From Nitrospira_D sp035465795 (GTDB taxonomy: Bacteria > Nitrospirota > Nitrospiria > Nitrospirales > Nitrospiraceae): a stretch of 64,000 bases of DNA. The notes beneath the pieces were generated by a model that ran no database searches, was not told the DNA's origin, and saw only the letters and a program-made list of their open reading frames with translations. The position numbers and the translations under genes were made by a program. This document shows positions 25,778 to 34,713 of this stretch, piece by piece (within the stretch, counting starts at the first letter, position 1; each line of letters starts with the position of its first letter). The DNA is taken from positions 65,467 through 129,466 of the forward strand of contig NZ_JBMWAN010000006.1 in assembly GCF_049546785.1 (NCBI RefSeq), written 5' to 3'.

Positions 25778-27274
25778 ATGCCCACACCGACCTATTCTCT
25801 CAGCTTGGATGAGTTCCGGGTTTATGCGAAGGAGGGGAACCTCATTCCGCTGTACCGGGAAATCCTGGCGGACCATGAAACGCCGGTCTCCGCCTTTGCG
25901 AAGATCGATCATGGCCCGTCCGCCTATCTCTTGGAGAGTGTGCAGGGCGGAGAGAAGTGGGCCCGCTATTCCTTCCTCGGGAGCGGCTCCCCGATCGTGA
26001 TGGTGGAAGATCGAGGCGATCTCGTCATCAAGAAGGGCACACGGAGCCGTCGCATCGCCTGCAAGGGTGCGCCGCTCGATCGGTTGCGGGAGTTCATGGA
26101 GACCTATCGGCCGGTCACGGTCACGGGGCTGCCGCGCTTCGTCGGCGGGGCGGTGGGCTACCTGGGCTACGATATGGTCAAGACGTTCGAGGATCTGGCC
26201 TTTCGGCGGAAGGACAGCCTGAATCTGCCCGAGTTCGCCTTTTTGCTGACGGATACCCTGCTGATTTTCGACAACGTCGCCCAGAAAATTAAAGTCGTGG
26301 CCAACGCCCATGTGAAATCCGCGTCGGAGCGGGGCATTCGTCAAGCCTACCGTGATGCGACGACGCGGATCGAGCGCATGATTACCCGGTTGCGGCGACC
26401 ATTGAGGCGGAAAGCTCCGAAGCGACGCCGCACGCCGATCACGTTTACGCCGAACATGAGCAAGGCCGACTTTGAAAAGATGGTCAGCCGGACTCAGGAA
26501 TACATCAAGGCCGGGGATATTTTTCAGTGTGTCTTGTCGCAACGGTGGGAGACCAATCTGCATGCGCCGCCGTTTCAGCTCTATCGCGCGTTGCGGGTCG
26601 TGAATCCGTCCCCCTATATGTACTACCTCCGGATCGCCGGGGTGGAGCTGGTCGGATCGTCGCCGGAAATTCTCGTGCGCTGCGAAGACGGCCTCGTGTC
26701 GGTTCGTCCGATTGCCGGCACCAGGCGGCGCGGGGCGACCGCCGAGGAAGATGAACAGTTAGAGCGCCGGCTGCTGGCCGACACGAAAGAACGGGCCGAA
26801 CATATCATGCTCGTGGACCTCGGCCGGAACGATGTCGGGCGTGTGGCGGAGAGTGGATCGGTGAAGGTCGAGTCGCTCATGAATGTCGAGCGGTATTCGC
26901 ACGTGATGCACATCGTCTCCAATGTCACGGGTCGGTTGGCTCCGTCCAAATCCGTCTATGATGTCCTGCGGGCCTGCTTTCCCGCAGGCACGGTCTCGGG
27001 CGCGCCGAAAATCAGGGCCATGGAGATCATCGAGGAGCTGGAGCCGACGAGGCGCGGCCCCTATGCCGGTGCGGTGGGGTACGTCAGCTTTTCCGGCAAT
27101 ATGGACATGTGCATCAACATACGGACCGTCGTCGTCTCCAAACATCGCGCCTTCATTCAAGCCGGAGCGGGCATCGTCGCGGATTCGAACCCCGAGCACG
27201 AGTATGAGGAAACCTGCAATAAAGCGCGGGCGATGATGAAGGCCATCGAGCTGGCCGAGCGGGGGTTGGAATAA
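25778..27274 (+). CDS. trpE: Anthranilate synthase component I
   Basis: Converts chorismate to anthranilate with ammonia supplied by TrpG, the first step of tryptophan synthesis. The 498-residue protein has normal length. The LLES element of the tryptophan feedback site is in SAYLLESVQGGEKWARYSFL. The chorismate-binding core is in the C-terminal half: VGSSPEILVRCEDG, RPIAGTRRRGAT, EHIMLVDLGRNDVGRV, HIVSNVTG and FPAGTVSGAPKIRAMEIIEE. It starts 14 nt after the LysM gene, and trpG follows after an 87-nt gap holding a repeat hairpin. No attenuator leader peptide was seen. Confidence 0.95.
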   Translation: MPTPTYSLSLDEFRVYAKEGNLIPLYREILADHETPVSAFAKIDHGPSAYLLESVQGGEKWARYSFLGSGSPIVMVEDRGDLVIKKGTRSRRIACKGAPLDRLREFMETYRPVTVTGLPRFVGGAVGYLGYDMVKTFEDLAFRRKDSLNLPEFAFLLTDTLLIFDNVAQKIKVVANAHVKSASERGIRQAYRDATTRIERMITRLRRPLRRKAPKRRRTPITFTPNMSKADFEKMVSRTQEYIKAGDIFQCVLSQRWETNLHAPPFQLYRALRVVNPSPYMYYLRIAGVELVGSSPEILVRCEDGLVSVRPIAGTRRRGATAEEDEQLERRLLADTKERAEHIMLVDLGRNDVGRVAESGSVKVESLMNVERYSHVMHIVSNVTGRLAPSKSVYDVLRACFPAGTVSGAPKIRAMEIIEELEPTRRGPYAGAVGYVSFSGNMDMCINIRTVVVSKHRAFIQAGAGIVADSNPEHEYEETCNKARAMMKAIELAERGLE

Positions 27275-27279
27275 AAAGG

Positions 27280-27353
27280 GTGAGCAGTGACGAGTGACCG
27301 GTGAAGAGTTCGATCCGGAGATCGCTCATCACACATCACACATCACAGTTCAC
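27280..27353 (+). repeat. Inverted GTGA/TCAC-type intergenic repeat between trpE and trpG
   Basis: Arms at 27280-27308 (GTGAGCAGTGACGAGTGACC...) and 27325-27353 (...CACATCACAGTTCAC) are imperfect inverted copies made of GTGA- or ATCAC-type units, able to fold into a long RNA hairpin in the trp mRNA. Related repeats occur at 38187-38223 and 60041-60152. Seen directly; the role is unknown. Confidence 0.6.
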
Positions 27354-27361
27354 GGGTTGCC

Positions 27362-27925
27362 ATGCTGTTAATGATCGACAACTACGACTCCTTTACCTAT
27401 AACCTCGTCCAGTATTTCGGCGAGCTGGGTGAAGATGTGCGTGTCTACCGGAACGACAAGATTTCGCTGCAGCAGATCGAGGACCTGCACCCGAGCCGGA
27501 TCGTCATTTCCCCCGGTCCCTGCACCCCGAAGGAAGCGGGCGTGTCCGTCGAGACCATCCGGCAGTTCGCCGGACGACTGCCGATGCTGGGGGTCTGTCT
27601 CGGCCACCAATCGCTGGCCGTGGCGTTCGGCGGGGAAGTCATTCGCGCGCAGCGATTGATGCACGGCAAAACCTCCATGATCTCGCACGACGGGAAAACC
27701 ATCTATCACGGCCTGCCGAATCCCTTTGAGGCGACGCGTTATCACTCTTTGTTGGTGAATCCCCTCAACCTCCCGGATTGTCTGGAAGTGTCGGCCAGGA
27801 CGGCCGAAGGCGAGATCATGGGATTGCGCCACCGGACGCTCGGAGTGGAGGGGGTCCAGTTCCACCCGGAATCGATTCTGACCAAGGCCGGCAAAGACCT
27901 CCTGAGGAATTTCCTGAAACTCTAG
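27362..27925 (+). CDS. trpG: Anthranilate synthase component II (glutamine amidotransferase)
   Basis: A 187-residue class I glutamine amidotransferase that releases ammonia for TrpE. IDNYDSFTYNLVQYFGELGE opens the protein, the nucleophilic cysteine is in MLGVCLGHQSL (about residue 79), and the histidine and glutamate are in GVQFHPESIL (about 168-177). There is no fusion to trpE or trpD. In some bacteria this subunit also serves para-aminobenzoate synthase; whether it does here cannot be told. trpD follows after 23 nt. Confidence 0.95.
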   Translation: MLLMIDNYDSFTYNLVQYFGELGEDVRVYRNDKISLQQIEDLHPSRIVISPGPCTPKEAGVSVETIRQFAGRLPMLGVCLGHQSLAVAFGGEVIRAQRLMHGKTSMISHDGKTIYHGLPNPFEATRYHSLLVNPLNLPDCLEVSARTAEGEIMGLRHRTLGVEGVQFHPESILTKAGKDLLRNFLKL

Positions 27926-27948
27926 CCTCTCCGGATCTCACGGCTCAC

Positions 27949-28968
27949 ATGATCAAAGACGCCCTGTCCAAATTGGCGGATCGCACGGACCTTTCCGAAA
28001 AGGAAGCGGAAGAGGTCATGTCCGAAATCATGGAGGGGGCGGCCACGCCCGCCCAGATCGCCGCCTATCTCATGGGACTCCGGCAGAAGGGTGAAACCGT
28101 CGATGAAATCGCCGGCTCAGCCCGCGCCATGCGCGCCCGCGCGACGAGGATCCGCGTCGGCAGCGCGATCGTCGTCGATACCTGCGGAACGGGCGGGGAC
28201 GGGGCCCATACGTTCAACATCTCGACGACCGCGGCGTTCGTAGCGGCCGGAGCCGGACTTACTGTGGCCAAACACGGCAACCGATCCGTGTCCTCAAAAT
28301 CGGGGAGCGCAGATGTTCTGAGCGCGCTCGGCGTGAAAATCGATCTGTCGCCGGACCGTGTCGCGGATTGCGTGAACGAAGTCGGGATCGGATTTCTCTT
28401 CGCGCCCCTGTTCCATGGGGCCATGAAACACTGTGCTGCCCCGAGGCAGGAGATGGGGATTCGCACGCTTTTGAATGTGCTGGGGCCGCTGACCAATCCG
28501 GCCGGCGCGACGCATCAAGTGATAGGTGTCTATGACGCGAAGTTGACCGAAGTGCTGGCGAAGGTATTGCTGCAGTTGGGGTCTCAGCATTGTTTTGTGC
28601 TGCACGGCATGGACGGGCTCGACGAACTGACCCTCTGCGAGCGGACGAAGGTCTCCGAAGGCAAAGGCGGCGTGGTGTCGAATTATTTTGTCGCGCCCGA
28701 GGAATTCGATCTCCCCCGGGTTCCGAAAAGGGACATCGCGGGCGGAGGCCCGGAGGAAAACGCCCGCATCACGCGGGAGATTCTGCAAGGGAAGAAGGGG
28801 CCCCAGCGCGACATCGCCGTCCTCAACGCGGCCGCCGCGATCGTGGCGGGGCAGAAGGCCAGAACGCTAAAAGACGGCGTGAGGGTCGCGGTGGAGTCGC
28901 TCGATTCGGGAGCGGCAGCCGAAAAACTCGACCGGCTGGTGACATTCACACAGAAGGCGGCAGGATGA
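27949..28968 (+). CDS. trpD: Anthranilate phosphoribosyltransferase
   Basis: Transfers the phosphoribosyl group from PRPP to anthranilate. The 339-residue protein has the glycine-rich PRPP loop VDTCGTGGDGAHTFNIST (about residues 76-93), KHGNRSVSSKSGSADVLSAL, the metal site in GMDGLDELT, and conserved NPA in LTNPAGATHQVIGVYD. The ATG at 27949 is the conventional start; the frame also runs back into trpG. The stop overlaps the trpC start by 4 nt (ATGA), indicating translational coupling. Confidence 0.95.
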   Translation: MIKDALSKLADRTDLSEKEAEEVMSEIMEGAATPAQIAAYLMGLRQKGETVDEIAGSARAMRARATRIRVGSAIVVDTCGTGGDGAHTFNISTTAAFVAAGAGLTVAKHGNRSVSSKSGSADVLSALGVKIDLSPDRVADCVNEVGIGFLFAPLFHGAMKHCAAPRQEMGIRTLLNVLGPLTNPAGATHQVIGVYDAKLTEVLAKVLLQLGSQHCFVLHGMDGLDELTLCERTKVSEGKGGVVSNYFVAPEEFDLPRVPKRDIAGGGPEENARITREILQGKKGPQRDIAVLNAAAAIVAGQKARTLKDGVRVAVESLDSGAAAEKLDRLVTFTQKAAG

Positions 28969-29774
28969 TTCTCGACCGGATCCTCGAACACAAAAAGGCG
29001 GAGTTGCGGCACAAACAGAGCCGCGGTTATCTGGCAGACTTGAAATCCGTCATTCGGGACATGGCATCCCCGTTAGGATTTGCTGTGACGCTCGATGCCA
29101 CCAGGACCGCTCAGAGTCCGGCCTTGATCGCGGAAGTGAAAAAGGCCTCGCCGAGCCTGGGCCTGCTCAGGCCGGAGTTCGCCGACAAATTCGATTATCT
29201 CGGTATTGCACGGACCTATCATGAGCATGGCGCGTCGGCCTTGTCGGTCCTGACCGACAAGGAGTTCTTTCAGGGTGACCTCACATATCTCGCCGAGATC
29301 AAGAAGGCTGTTCCGATGCCCGCGCTCGATAAGGAATTCATGGTCGGCGATATTCAATTCTACGAGGCCCGGGCGCATGGCGCCGACGCGGTGCTCTTGA
29401 TTGTGGCCGCACTGGAAAAGCGCCAGCTCATCGATTTCCATGCGCTGGCCACCGAGTTAAAGATGGACGTGCTGTTCGAAACCCATCATGAGCGGGAGCT
29501 CGATACGGTGCTGGAATGGATCCCGACCGCCAGGATGATTGGAATTAACAACCGCGACTTGAAGACGTTTTCCACCGATCTCGGCGTGACGTTCCGGCTG
29601 GCAAAACGGATTCCTTCGGACAAGATCATCGTGAGCGAAAGCGGCATCCATAAGCGGGAAGATGTTGTGCAACTTCTGGAAGCCGGCGTCCATGCCATGC
29701 TGGTCGGGGAATCCTTGATCAAGGCCCAGAGCATAGAGAAACAGATCGAGACCCTTCGAGGAACTGCGGTTTGA
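28965..29774 (+). CDS. trpC: Indole-3-glycerol phosphate synthase
   Basis: A 269-residue single-domain TIM barrel that closes the indole ring. Conserved segments are ALIAEVKKASPSLGLLR (catalytic lysine and SPS), ALSVLTDKEFFQGDL, ALDKEFMV (the second lysine, usually LRKDF), AVLLIVAAL, IGINNRDLKTF and VSESGIHKREDV with the phosphate-binding MLVGESLI. It is not fused to trpF. The start overlaps trpD. It is followed after 26 nt by a small lipoprotein gene, which interrupts the otherwise continuous trp order. Confidence 0.94.
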   Translation: MILDRILEHKKAELRHKQSRGYLADLKSVIRDMASPLGFAVTLDATRTAQSPALIAEVKKASPSLGLLRPEFADKFDYLGIARTYHEHGASALSVLTDKEFFQGDLTYLAEIKKAVPMPALDKEFMVGDIQFYEARAHGADAVLLIVAALEKRQLIDFHALATELKMDVLFETHHERELDTVLEWIPTARMIGINNRDLKTFSTDLGVTFRLAKRIPSDKIIVSESGIHKREDVVQLLEAGVHAMLVGESLIKAQSIEKQIETLRGTAV

Positions 29775-29800
29775 AATCCTTGTCCATGAAAGGGGGACAG

Positions 29801-30112
29801 ATGCGTGTACCTGCTCTGGCCGTCGTGGTCAGCATTTTCATGATGCTAGGATGCGCCTCGTCGTACGACAAAGCATTCCGTACCTGGGACAGCTGGATTG
29901 GATCGGGCAAGGACGACCGAGTGAAAGACCTGGGGATTCCCACTCGCTGCCATGCGTTCACGAAGGGAGGAGAGGCCTGTGAGTGGCCAGTCCGCTGGTC
30001 GCCGGATGCGACCGGCACCATGACCTTGCAATTCGACCAGAAGGGGCTGCTGTGCCACTGGACCTATAGAGACAGGTTCGGGGATCGCCCCAGCCAGAGT
30101 CAGTGTCCCTGA
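29801..30112 (+). CDS. Small lipoprotein inside the trp operon
   Basis: A 103-residue protein with a short lipoprotein signal (MRVPALAVVVSIFMMLGCAS, lipobox MLGC, cysteine at residue 18). The mature part has three more cysteines (RCHAF, ACEWP, LCHWT) plus a fourth near the end (SQCP), so disulfides are likely. AAGGGGG precedes the ATG at 29801. It sits between trpC and trpF on the same strand, with about 20-25 nt on each side. No link to tryptophan is visible; it is probably a lineage-specific insertion. Function unknown. Confidence 0.72.
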   Translation: MRVPALAVVVSIFMMLGCASSYDKAFRTWDSWIGSGKDDRVKDLGIPTRCHAFTKGGEACEWPVRWSPDATGTMTLQFDQKGLLCHWTYRDRFGDRPSQSQCP

Positions 30113-30132
30113 GGAAGAAAGGCCCGGTTCTT

Positions 30133-30759
30133 GTGCGAATCAAAATTTGCGGGATTACCAACGACGAGGACGCCCGGGTGGCGGTCGAAGCGGGGGCCGA
30201 CGCCCTGGGATTCATCATGTACCGGAAGAGTCCGCGCTATGTCGACGCGGTGACGGCCAAGCGGATTATTGCCACGCTTCCTCCGTTCGTCGTGCCGGTG
30301 GGCGTCTTCGTCAATGAAGAGGCGAAAGTTGTCCGTGATCTGATGGACAGTTGCGGGTTCGGGCTCGCGCAGTTACACGGCGATGAGCCGGCCACATACT
30401 GCCAGGATCTTGGGCGTCCCGCCATGAAAGCGGTGCGCCTCAAGGACCGGGGAACCTTTCTGGCTCTGGCGGAATTCCACGGACGGGCGAATGTCAGAGG
30501 CTTCGTCCTCGATGCCTTTTCCGACCAAGCCTATGGCGGGACGGGACAAACGGTGGATTGGAGCCTTGCGGCGGAGGTCGCCCGGTCGTCGCCCGTGCTG
30601 CTAGCCGGAGGACTGACCCCGGGCAATGTCGCGGAAGCGATCCGGCAGGTCCGCCCCTATGGAGTCGATGTCAGCAGCGGGGTAGAAACGAGCCCCGGGA
30701 AAAAGGATCACGCAAAGGTGCAGGCCTTCATTCAGGCCGCAAAACTTGTGTCCGTCTGA
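30133..30759 (+). CDS. trpF: Phosphoribosylanthranilate isomerase
   Basis: A 208-residue TIM barrel performing the Amadori rearrangement. The catalytic cysteine is in RIKICGITNDEDA (residue about 6), then ADALGFIMYRKSPRYV, VGVFVNEE, LAQLHGDE, the catalytic aspartate in GFVLDAFSDQAYGGTGQTVD, and the phosphate-binding LAGGLTPGNV and GVDVSSGVETSPGKKDH. The GTG at 30133 gives a family-like N-terminus. An in-frame GTG at 30103 would overlap the lipoprotein and is an alternative. trpB follows after 52 nt. Confidence 0.94.
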   Translation: MRIKICGITNDEDARVAVEAGADALGFIMYRKSPRYVDAVTAKRIIATLPPFVVPVGVFVNEEAKVVRDLMDSCGFGLAQLHGDEPATYCQDLGRPAMKAVRLKDRGTFLALAEFHGRANVRGFVLDAFSDQAYGGTGQTVDWSLAAEVARSSPVLLAGGLTPGNVAEAIRQVRPYGVDVSSGVETSPGKKDHAKVQAFIQAAKLVSV

Positions 30760-30811
30760 TGGTCCCGTCTATACTCGGCGAGTTGATTCGGGGAAAGGAT
30801 TGACTTCTACC

Positions 30812-32005
30812 ATGACCACAGTGCCAGACAGCCATGGACGCTTCGGCCCCTATGGAGGCCGCTACGTTCCTGAAACGCTTATGCCCGCGCTGCTAGAATT
30901 GGAGCGGGAGTATGCCTCAGCCAAGAAGGATCGGCGATTTCAGAAGGAACTCGCCTATTATCTGAAACAGTATGTCGGGCGGCCCACGTCGCTGTACCAG
31001 GCCGAACGGCTCGGCCGGAAGCTCGGCGGAGCCAAGATCTATCTCAAGCGGGAAGACCTCTGCCATACCGGCGCGCACAAGATCAACAACGCCATCGGCC
31101 AGGTGCTGCTTGCCATGCGCATGAAGAAGCCTCGGATCATCGCCGAGACCGGCGCAGGTCAGCATGGCGTCGCCACCGCGACCGCCGCCGCCATGTTCGG
31201 GCTGCAATGCGAAATTTATATGGGCACCGAAGACATGCAGCGGCAGGCGCTGAACGTATTTCGCATGCGCCTCCTCGGAGCGAAGGTGACGGGGGTGGAT
31301 GCCGGCAGCCGCACATTGAAAGATGCCATCAGCGAGGCGATGCGCGACTGGACGACGAACGTCCGTACCACCCACTACATTCTGGGATCGGTGCTCGGGG
31401 CCCATCCCTATCCCATGATGATCCGCGATTTTCAGGCCATTATCGGCCGGGAGGCCCGGAAGCAGATTCTGGCGGCGGAAGGCAGATTGCCGGACTATCT
31501 CGTGGCCTGTGTGGGCGGAGGGAGCAACTCCATCGGGCTCTTTCACGCCTTCTTGAAGGACAAGAAAGTCAAAATGGTGGGGGTTGAGGCAGGCGGCACC
31601 GGCATAGAAAGCGGAAAGCACGCCGCCCGTTTTTCAGGCGGAAAGCCTGGCGTGCTCCAGGGCACGATGACCTATCTGTTGCAAGACGAAGACGGGCAGA
31701 TCAATCTGACCCACTCCGTCTCCGCCGGGCTGGATTATGCCGCCGTCGGACCGGAGCACAGCCTGTACCACGACATGAAACGGGTGGAGTACACCTATGC
31801 GACGGACGATGAGGCCCTCGCGGCCTTCGATCTGCTGGCGACCGAAGAAGGGATCGTGCCGGCTCTCGAAAGCGCCCATGCCATTGCCCATGTCGTGAAG
31901 CTTGCGCCGAGACTCAAGAAATCGAACATCATCATTGCCAACTTGTCCGGGCGCGGGGATAAGGATGTCCAACAGGTGGCGAGAATGCGTGGAGTGACGT
32001 TATGA
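30812..32005 (+). CDS. trpB: Tryptophan synthase beta chain
   Basis: A PLP enzyme condensing indole with serine. The 397-residue protein is of the standard TrpB1 type. FGPYGGRYVPETLMPALLEL is at the N-terminus, the PLP lysine is in HTGAHKINNAIGQVL (about residues 84-98), the catalytic glutamate is in ETGAGQHG, the phosphate loop is CVGGGSNSIG, and the PLP-N1 serine is in NLSGRGDKD at the end. It overlaps trpA by 4 nt (ATGA), as expected for subunits of one complex. Confidence 0.96.
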   Translation: MTTVPDSHGRFGPYGGRYVPETLMPALLELEREYASAKKDRRFQKELAYYLKQYVGRPTSLYQAERLGRKLGGAKIYLKREDLCHTGAHKINNAIGQVLLAMRMKKPRIIAETGAGQHGVATATAAAMFGLQCEIYMGTEDMQRQALNVFRMRLLGAKVTGVDAGSRTLKDAISEAMRDWTTNVRTTHYILGSVLGAHPYPMMIRDFQAIIGREARKQILAAEGRLPDYLVACVGGGSNSIGLFHAFLKDKKVKMVGVEAGGTGIESGKHAARFSGGKPGVLQGTMTYLLQDEDGQINLTHSVSAGLDYAAVGPEHSLYHDMKRVEYTYATDDEALAAFDLLATEEGIVPALESAHAIAHVVKLAPRLKKSNIIIANLSGRGDKDVQQVARMRGVTL

Positions 32006-32817
32006 CGGGGCGGATTGAAACGACTTTCCAGCGTCTTCAGCAGAGAGGGGAGAAAGCCCTTATCGCCTATTTGATGGCGGGTGATCCCACTCTGGCCGAC
32101 ACCGAACCGTTGGTGCTGGAGATCGAGAAGGCCGGCGCCGATATCATCGAACTGGGCGTCCCGTTTTCCGACCCGATCGCCGACGGACCGGTGATTCAAC
32201 TGGCGGCCGAACGGGCGTTGCGGAGCGGGACGTCGCTGCGGAAGATCCTGCCCATGGTCAAATCGTTGCGGACCAGAACCCAGGTGCCGATCGTGCTCAT
32301 GGTCTATTACAATTCGATTCACGCGATGGGTCTTGAGTCCTTTTGTCGGGAGGCATCGGCGGCGGGCGTCGATGGGCTGATCGTGCCGGATATGCCGCCG
32401 GATGAAGCGGGGCCGTTGAAAGGTCCGGCCGCGGCAGCGGGGCTTCGCCTCGTGTTTCTTCTCGCGCCCACCAGCACTCCTGATCGGCGAAATTATGTGG
32501 CGAAGGAGTCCCAAGGGTTTCTGTATTATGTGTCGCTGACCGGCATCACCGGCGCGCAGATTCAGAATATGGCTGAAGTCGGGCAGAATGTCGCGAAGAT
32601 CAAGAAAGTCACGAGGACGCCGGTTGCCGTCGGATTCGGCGTTTCAACTCCTGAGGATGCCGCCAGAGTTTCCGCGATGGCCGACGGGGTGATCGTCGGC
32701 AGCGCGATCGTGAAACAGATCGCCGCCCGCCAGCAGGATCCGGATATGCCGGAGAAGGTCGGACTCTTTGTCGGTTCCCTGAAGGCCGCCATGCAACAGG
32801 CCCGTCCCGCAAGATAA
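32002..32817 (+). CDS. trpA: Tryptophan synthase alpha chain
   Basis: Cleaves indole-3-glycerol phosphate and channels indole to TrpB. The 271-residue TIM barrel has AYLMAGDPTL, the catalytic glutamate and aspartate in IIELGVPFSDPIADGPVIQ (about residues 47-65), GLIVPDMPPDEA, FLLAPTSTPDR, YYVSLTGITGAQ and the phosphate site VGFGVSTPEDA. It is the last gene of the trp cluster. A short GC-rich hairpin (TCCGG-TTTT-CCGG) just downstream may help termination. Confidence 0.95.
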   Translation: MTGRIETTFQRLQQRGEKALIAYLMAGDPTLADTEPLVLEIEKAGADIIELGVPFSDPIADGPVIQLAAERALRSGTSLRKILPMVKSLRTRTQVPIVLMVYYNSIHAMGLESFCREASAAGVDGLIVPDMPPDEAGPLKGPAAAAGLRLVFLLAPTSTPDRRNYVAKESQGFLYYVSLTGITGAQIQNMAEVGQNVAKIKKVTRTPVAVGFGVSTPEDAARVSAMADGVIVGSAIVKQIAARQQDPDMPEKVGLFVGSLKAAMQQARPAR

Positions 32818-32894
32818 CCCTCAACCACCCTTCAGCTGTCCGGTTTTCCGGCTGCTCGCGAACTGATCAGATTGTTCTGACACGGGAGGTGTCG

Positions 32895-33512
32895 CTAGCG
32901 CTTCTGGCCGATGGCGGTGGGCGGCATGTACTTGACCATCTCGTCCGTCAGTTCCGCCGCCACCTCTTTCAGGTTGGGTCGATTGAAGATGTAGCCGCTT
33001 GATTTTTCATGGCGGGCCTTCCAAATGGTCGCGCCGGTGGTGGCGTCAACCAGGCGCAATGTCAGTCCCACCCGTCCGACATTGTTACCGGCCTTTCCCG
33101 CATACTCCCAGGCATTGATGCGGAGGACAAGGAACGCCTCGACATTCATCGCTTTCCCCAGCTTGATCGCAGTCTCCCTGTCGGATTGACCGGTCATCTC
33201 CAGACGGGAGAAATAGAAGACGAGCGTATCAAACGCTTCCTTTGAACTTTGAAAAATATCCGCGACTTGCTCCGCATGGACAACGCGCTCAATTCTTCCT
33301 GCCTTGACCAATGAAACCGCCAGGACTTCCTGGATATCCTCCCGGGCATTGTCGTACTGACTCGCCATCGGGGGCAGTGCCGCGATCGATTGTGGACGGA
33401 AGACCTTCGCGCCCGGTCCTTCCCAGGTTTCCAAAAGCCCGCCGGCGCATCCGGTGAGGGACACGAGGAGAACCGTCATTGCCGCGACACACCAATCTTT
33501 CAAGAATCTCAT
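32895..33512 (-). CDS. Lipoprotein, possibly LpoB/GNA1162-like
   Basis: A 205-residue lipoprotein: signal MRFLKDWCVAAMTVLLVSLT followed by GCAGG (lipobox SLTGC). The mature part alternates strands and helices: SIAALPPMASQYDNAREDIQ, ERVVHAEQVADIF, ETAIKLGKAMNVEAFLVLRI and TLRLVDATTGATIWKARHE. This pattern recalls the small periplasmic alpha/beta fold of LpoB, GNA1162 and CsgG-type proteins; no definite family is claimed. It is the last gene of the minus-strand run, 22 nt after the TraF-like protein. Confidence 0.65.
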   Translation of the reverse strand: MRFLKDWCVAAMTVLLVSLTGCAGGLLETWEGPGAKVFRPQSIAALPPMASQYDNAREDIQEVLAVSLVKAGRIERVVHAEQVADIFQSSKEAFDTLVFYFSRLEMTGQSDRETAIKLGKAMNVEAFLVLRINAWEYAGKAGNNVGRVGLTLRLVDATTGATIWKARHEKSSGYIFNRPNLKEVAAELTDEMVKYMPPTAIGQKR

Positions 33513-33534
33513 GTTCGACACTATACCATGATAA

Positions 33535-34635
33535 TTAGAAGGTAAGGGAGAGTGAGCCGGAGCCCAGGACTCCGCCTTCCTTAAAGTCATACCCGGCGCC
33601 GAAGTCCATCTGGAAGGCAAAAATCCGCAGGCCGAACCCGGCGGTGGGGGTGACGTTCGAAGCCGCATCCGCCACGTTCTTATAGGCGCCCAGGCGTAGC
33701 GAGAGCAAATCCGAGAAGAGCGTTTGCTCGGCGCCGAGGCTCAAGACCTGGCTTTTCACGTTCGGCACCAGAGTGGAGTTGGAAAGAATATCCCCGTCGA
33801 AGGTAATCGTCAGCGAAGAATAGGGGTTGACCGCCACACCCCCGCGGTACTGCGGACTGATCTTGAATTGTTCCCCGTTGGGCGCGTCGAAGGTGGGCGA
33901 CGTGAGATCCTTTGCCACCACGCCGAGGCGCAGCCAGTCGGTCGGTTTATACAGAGCGCCGACGTCGATCCCGAAGCCGGTGGAAATTTTCGCTTCCCCG
34001 AAATGGTCCGACAAGGTCACATCCTGGCCGTTCGTAAGGGTGGCCAGTCCGGTATAGGCGGCGCCCTGGATCAGTTTTCCGCTCACGCCGATGGAAAAGG
34101 TTTTGTCCGCGAAGGCATAGGCATAGGAGAACACGGCTTGTCTCGCTTCAAGTCCCCGCATCGCGAGCTGCCCGGTCACCGTGGCGCCGGTCGCTTGAAA
34201 TGGTTGATTCGGGTAGGAGCCGGCCCAGGCGACATCGGAAATATTGAACCCGAACGCGTGGTTACCGGCATGCCCTTTGATGTAGAGGCCCGCCGAGCCG
34301 TTCACTGAAGCGGACTGGCCGTTGATCTGGGTGGCATAAGTCTGCGCGTCCGCCGGCGCACAGGAACTGCAGTCTTCGATGTTGCGAAACGTATCGACCG
34401 CTCCGTTTCTGGCGACTCCCTGGGCCGTGACCTGCATCCGGATATCCACCGTCTGGGTCATCGCGAGCCCCGCCGGATTCCAATAGGTCGCCAGAGAGTC
34501 TGTCGTCACGGCCACGCCGGCGCCGCCCATACCGGCCGCGCGCGGACCCACGATCGAAAATTCCATCGCCAATACCTGAGTGGGCACGAGCGCCAAAACC
34601 GTCAGGCCGAGCACACGCACAAGTAACTGCTTCAT
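33535..34635 (-). CDS. Outer-membrane beta-barrel protein, TraF/PorV-like
   Basis: A 366-residue protein. A signal peptide (MKQLLVRVLGLTVLALVPTQ, then VLA) is followed by MEFSIVGPRAAGMGGAGVAV and TYWNPAGLA. These are hallmarks of the conjugal-transfer TraF-like and PorV/UPF0164-type barrels, related to FadL-fold proteins. Strand-like alternation continues to a C-terminal SGSLSLTF with terminal phenylalanine, an outer-membrane insertion signal. CSSC near residue 94 may form a disulfide. No conjugation genes are near, so the TraF label is only structural. The start at 34635 places the signal peptide at the N-terminus; a longer frame to 34710 exists. Confidence 0.75.
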   Translation of the reverse strand: MKQLLVRVLGLTVLALVPTQVLAMEFSIVGPRAAGMGGAGVAVTTDSLATYWNPAGLAMTQTVDIRMQVTAQGVARNGAVDTFRNIEDCSSCAPADAQTYATQINGQSASVNGSAGLYIKGHAGNHAFGFNISDVAWAGSYPNQPFQATGATVTGQLAMRGLEARQAVFSYAYAFADKTFSIGVSGKLIQGAAYTGLATLTNGQDVTLSDHFGEAKISTGFGIDVGALYKPTDWLRLGVVAKDLTSPTFDAPNGEQFKISPQYRGGVAVNPYSSLTITFDGDILSNSTLVPNVKSQVLSLGAEQTLFSDLLSLRLGAYKNVADAASNVTPTAGFGLRIFAFQMDFGAGYDFKEGGVLGSGSLSLTF

Positions 34636-34713
34636 GGTCTTACCCCGCGATACAGCGCACACGGATATCCTGATGGATGCCAGTCTAGGTATCTCATCCA
34701 CGTCCGTCAAGAC

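Noticed and set aside
33535..34635. Conjugation machinery suggested by the TraF-like annotation
   Set aside because: The similarity is to an outer-membrane barrel family; no other transfer gene is near.
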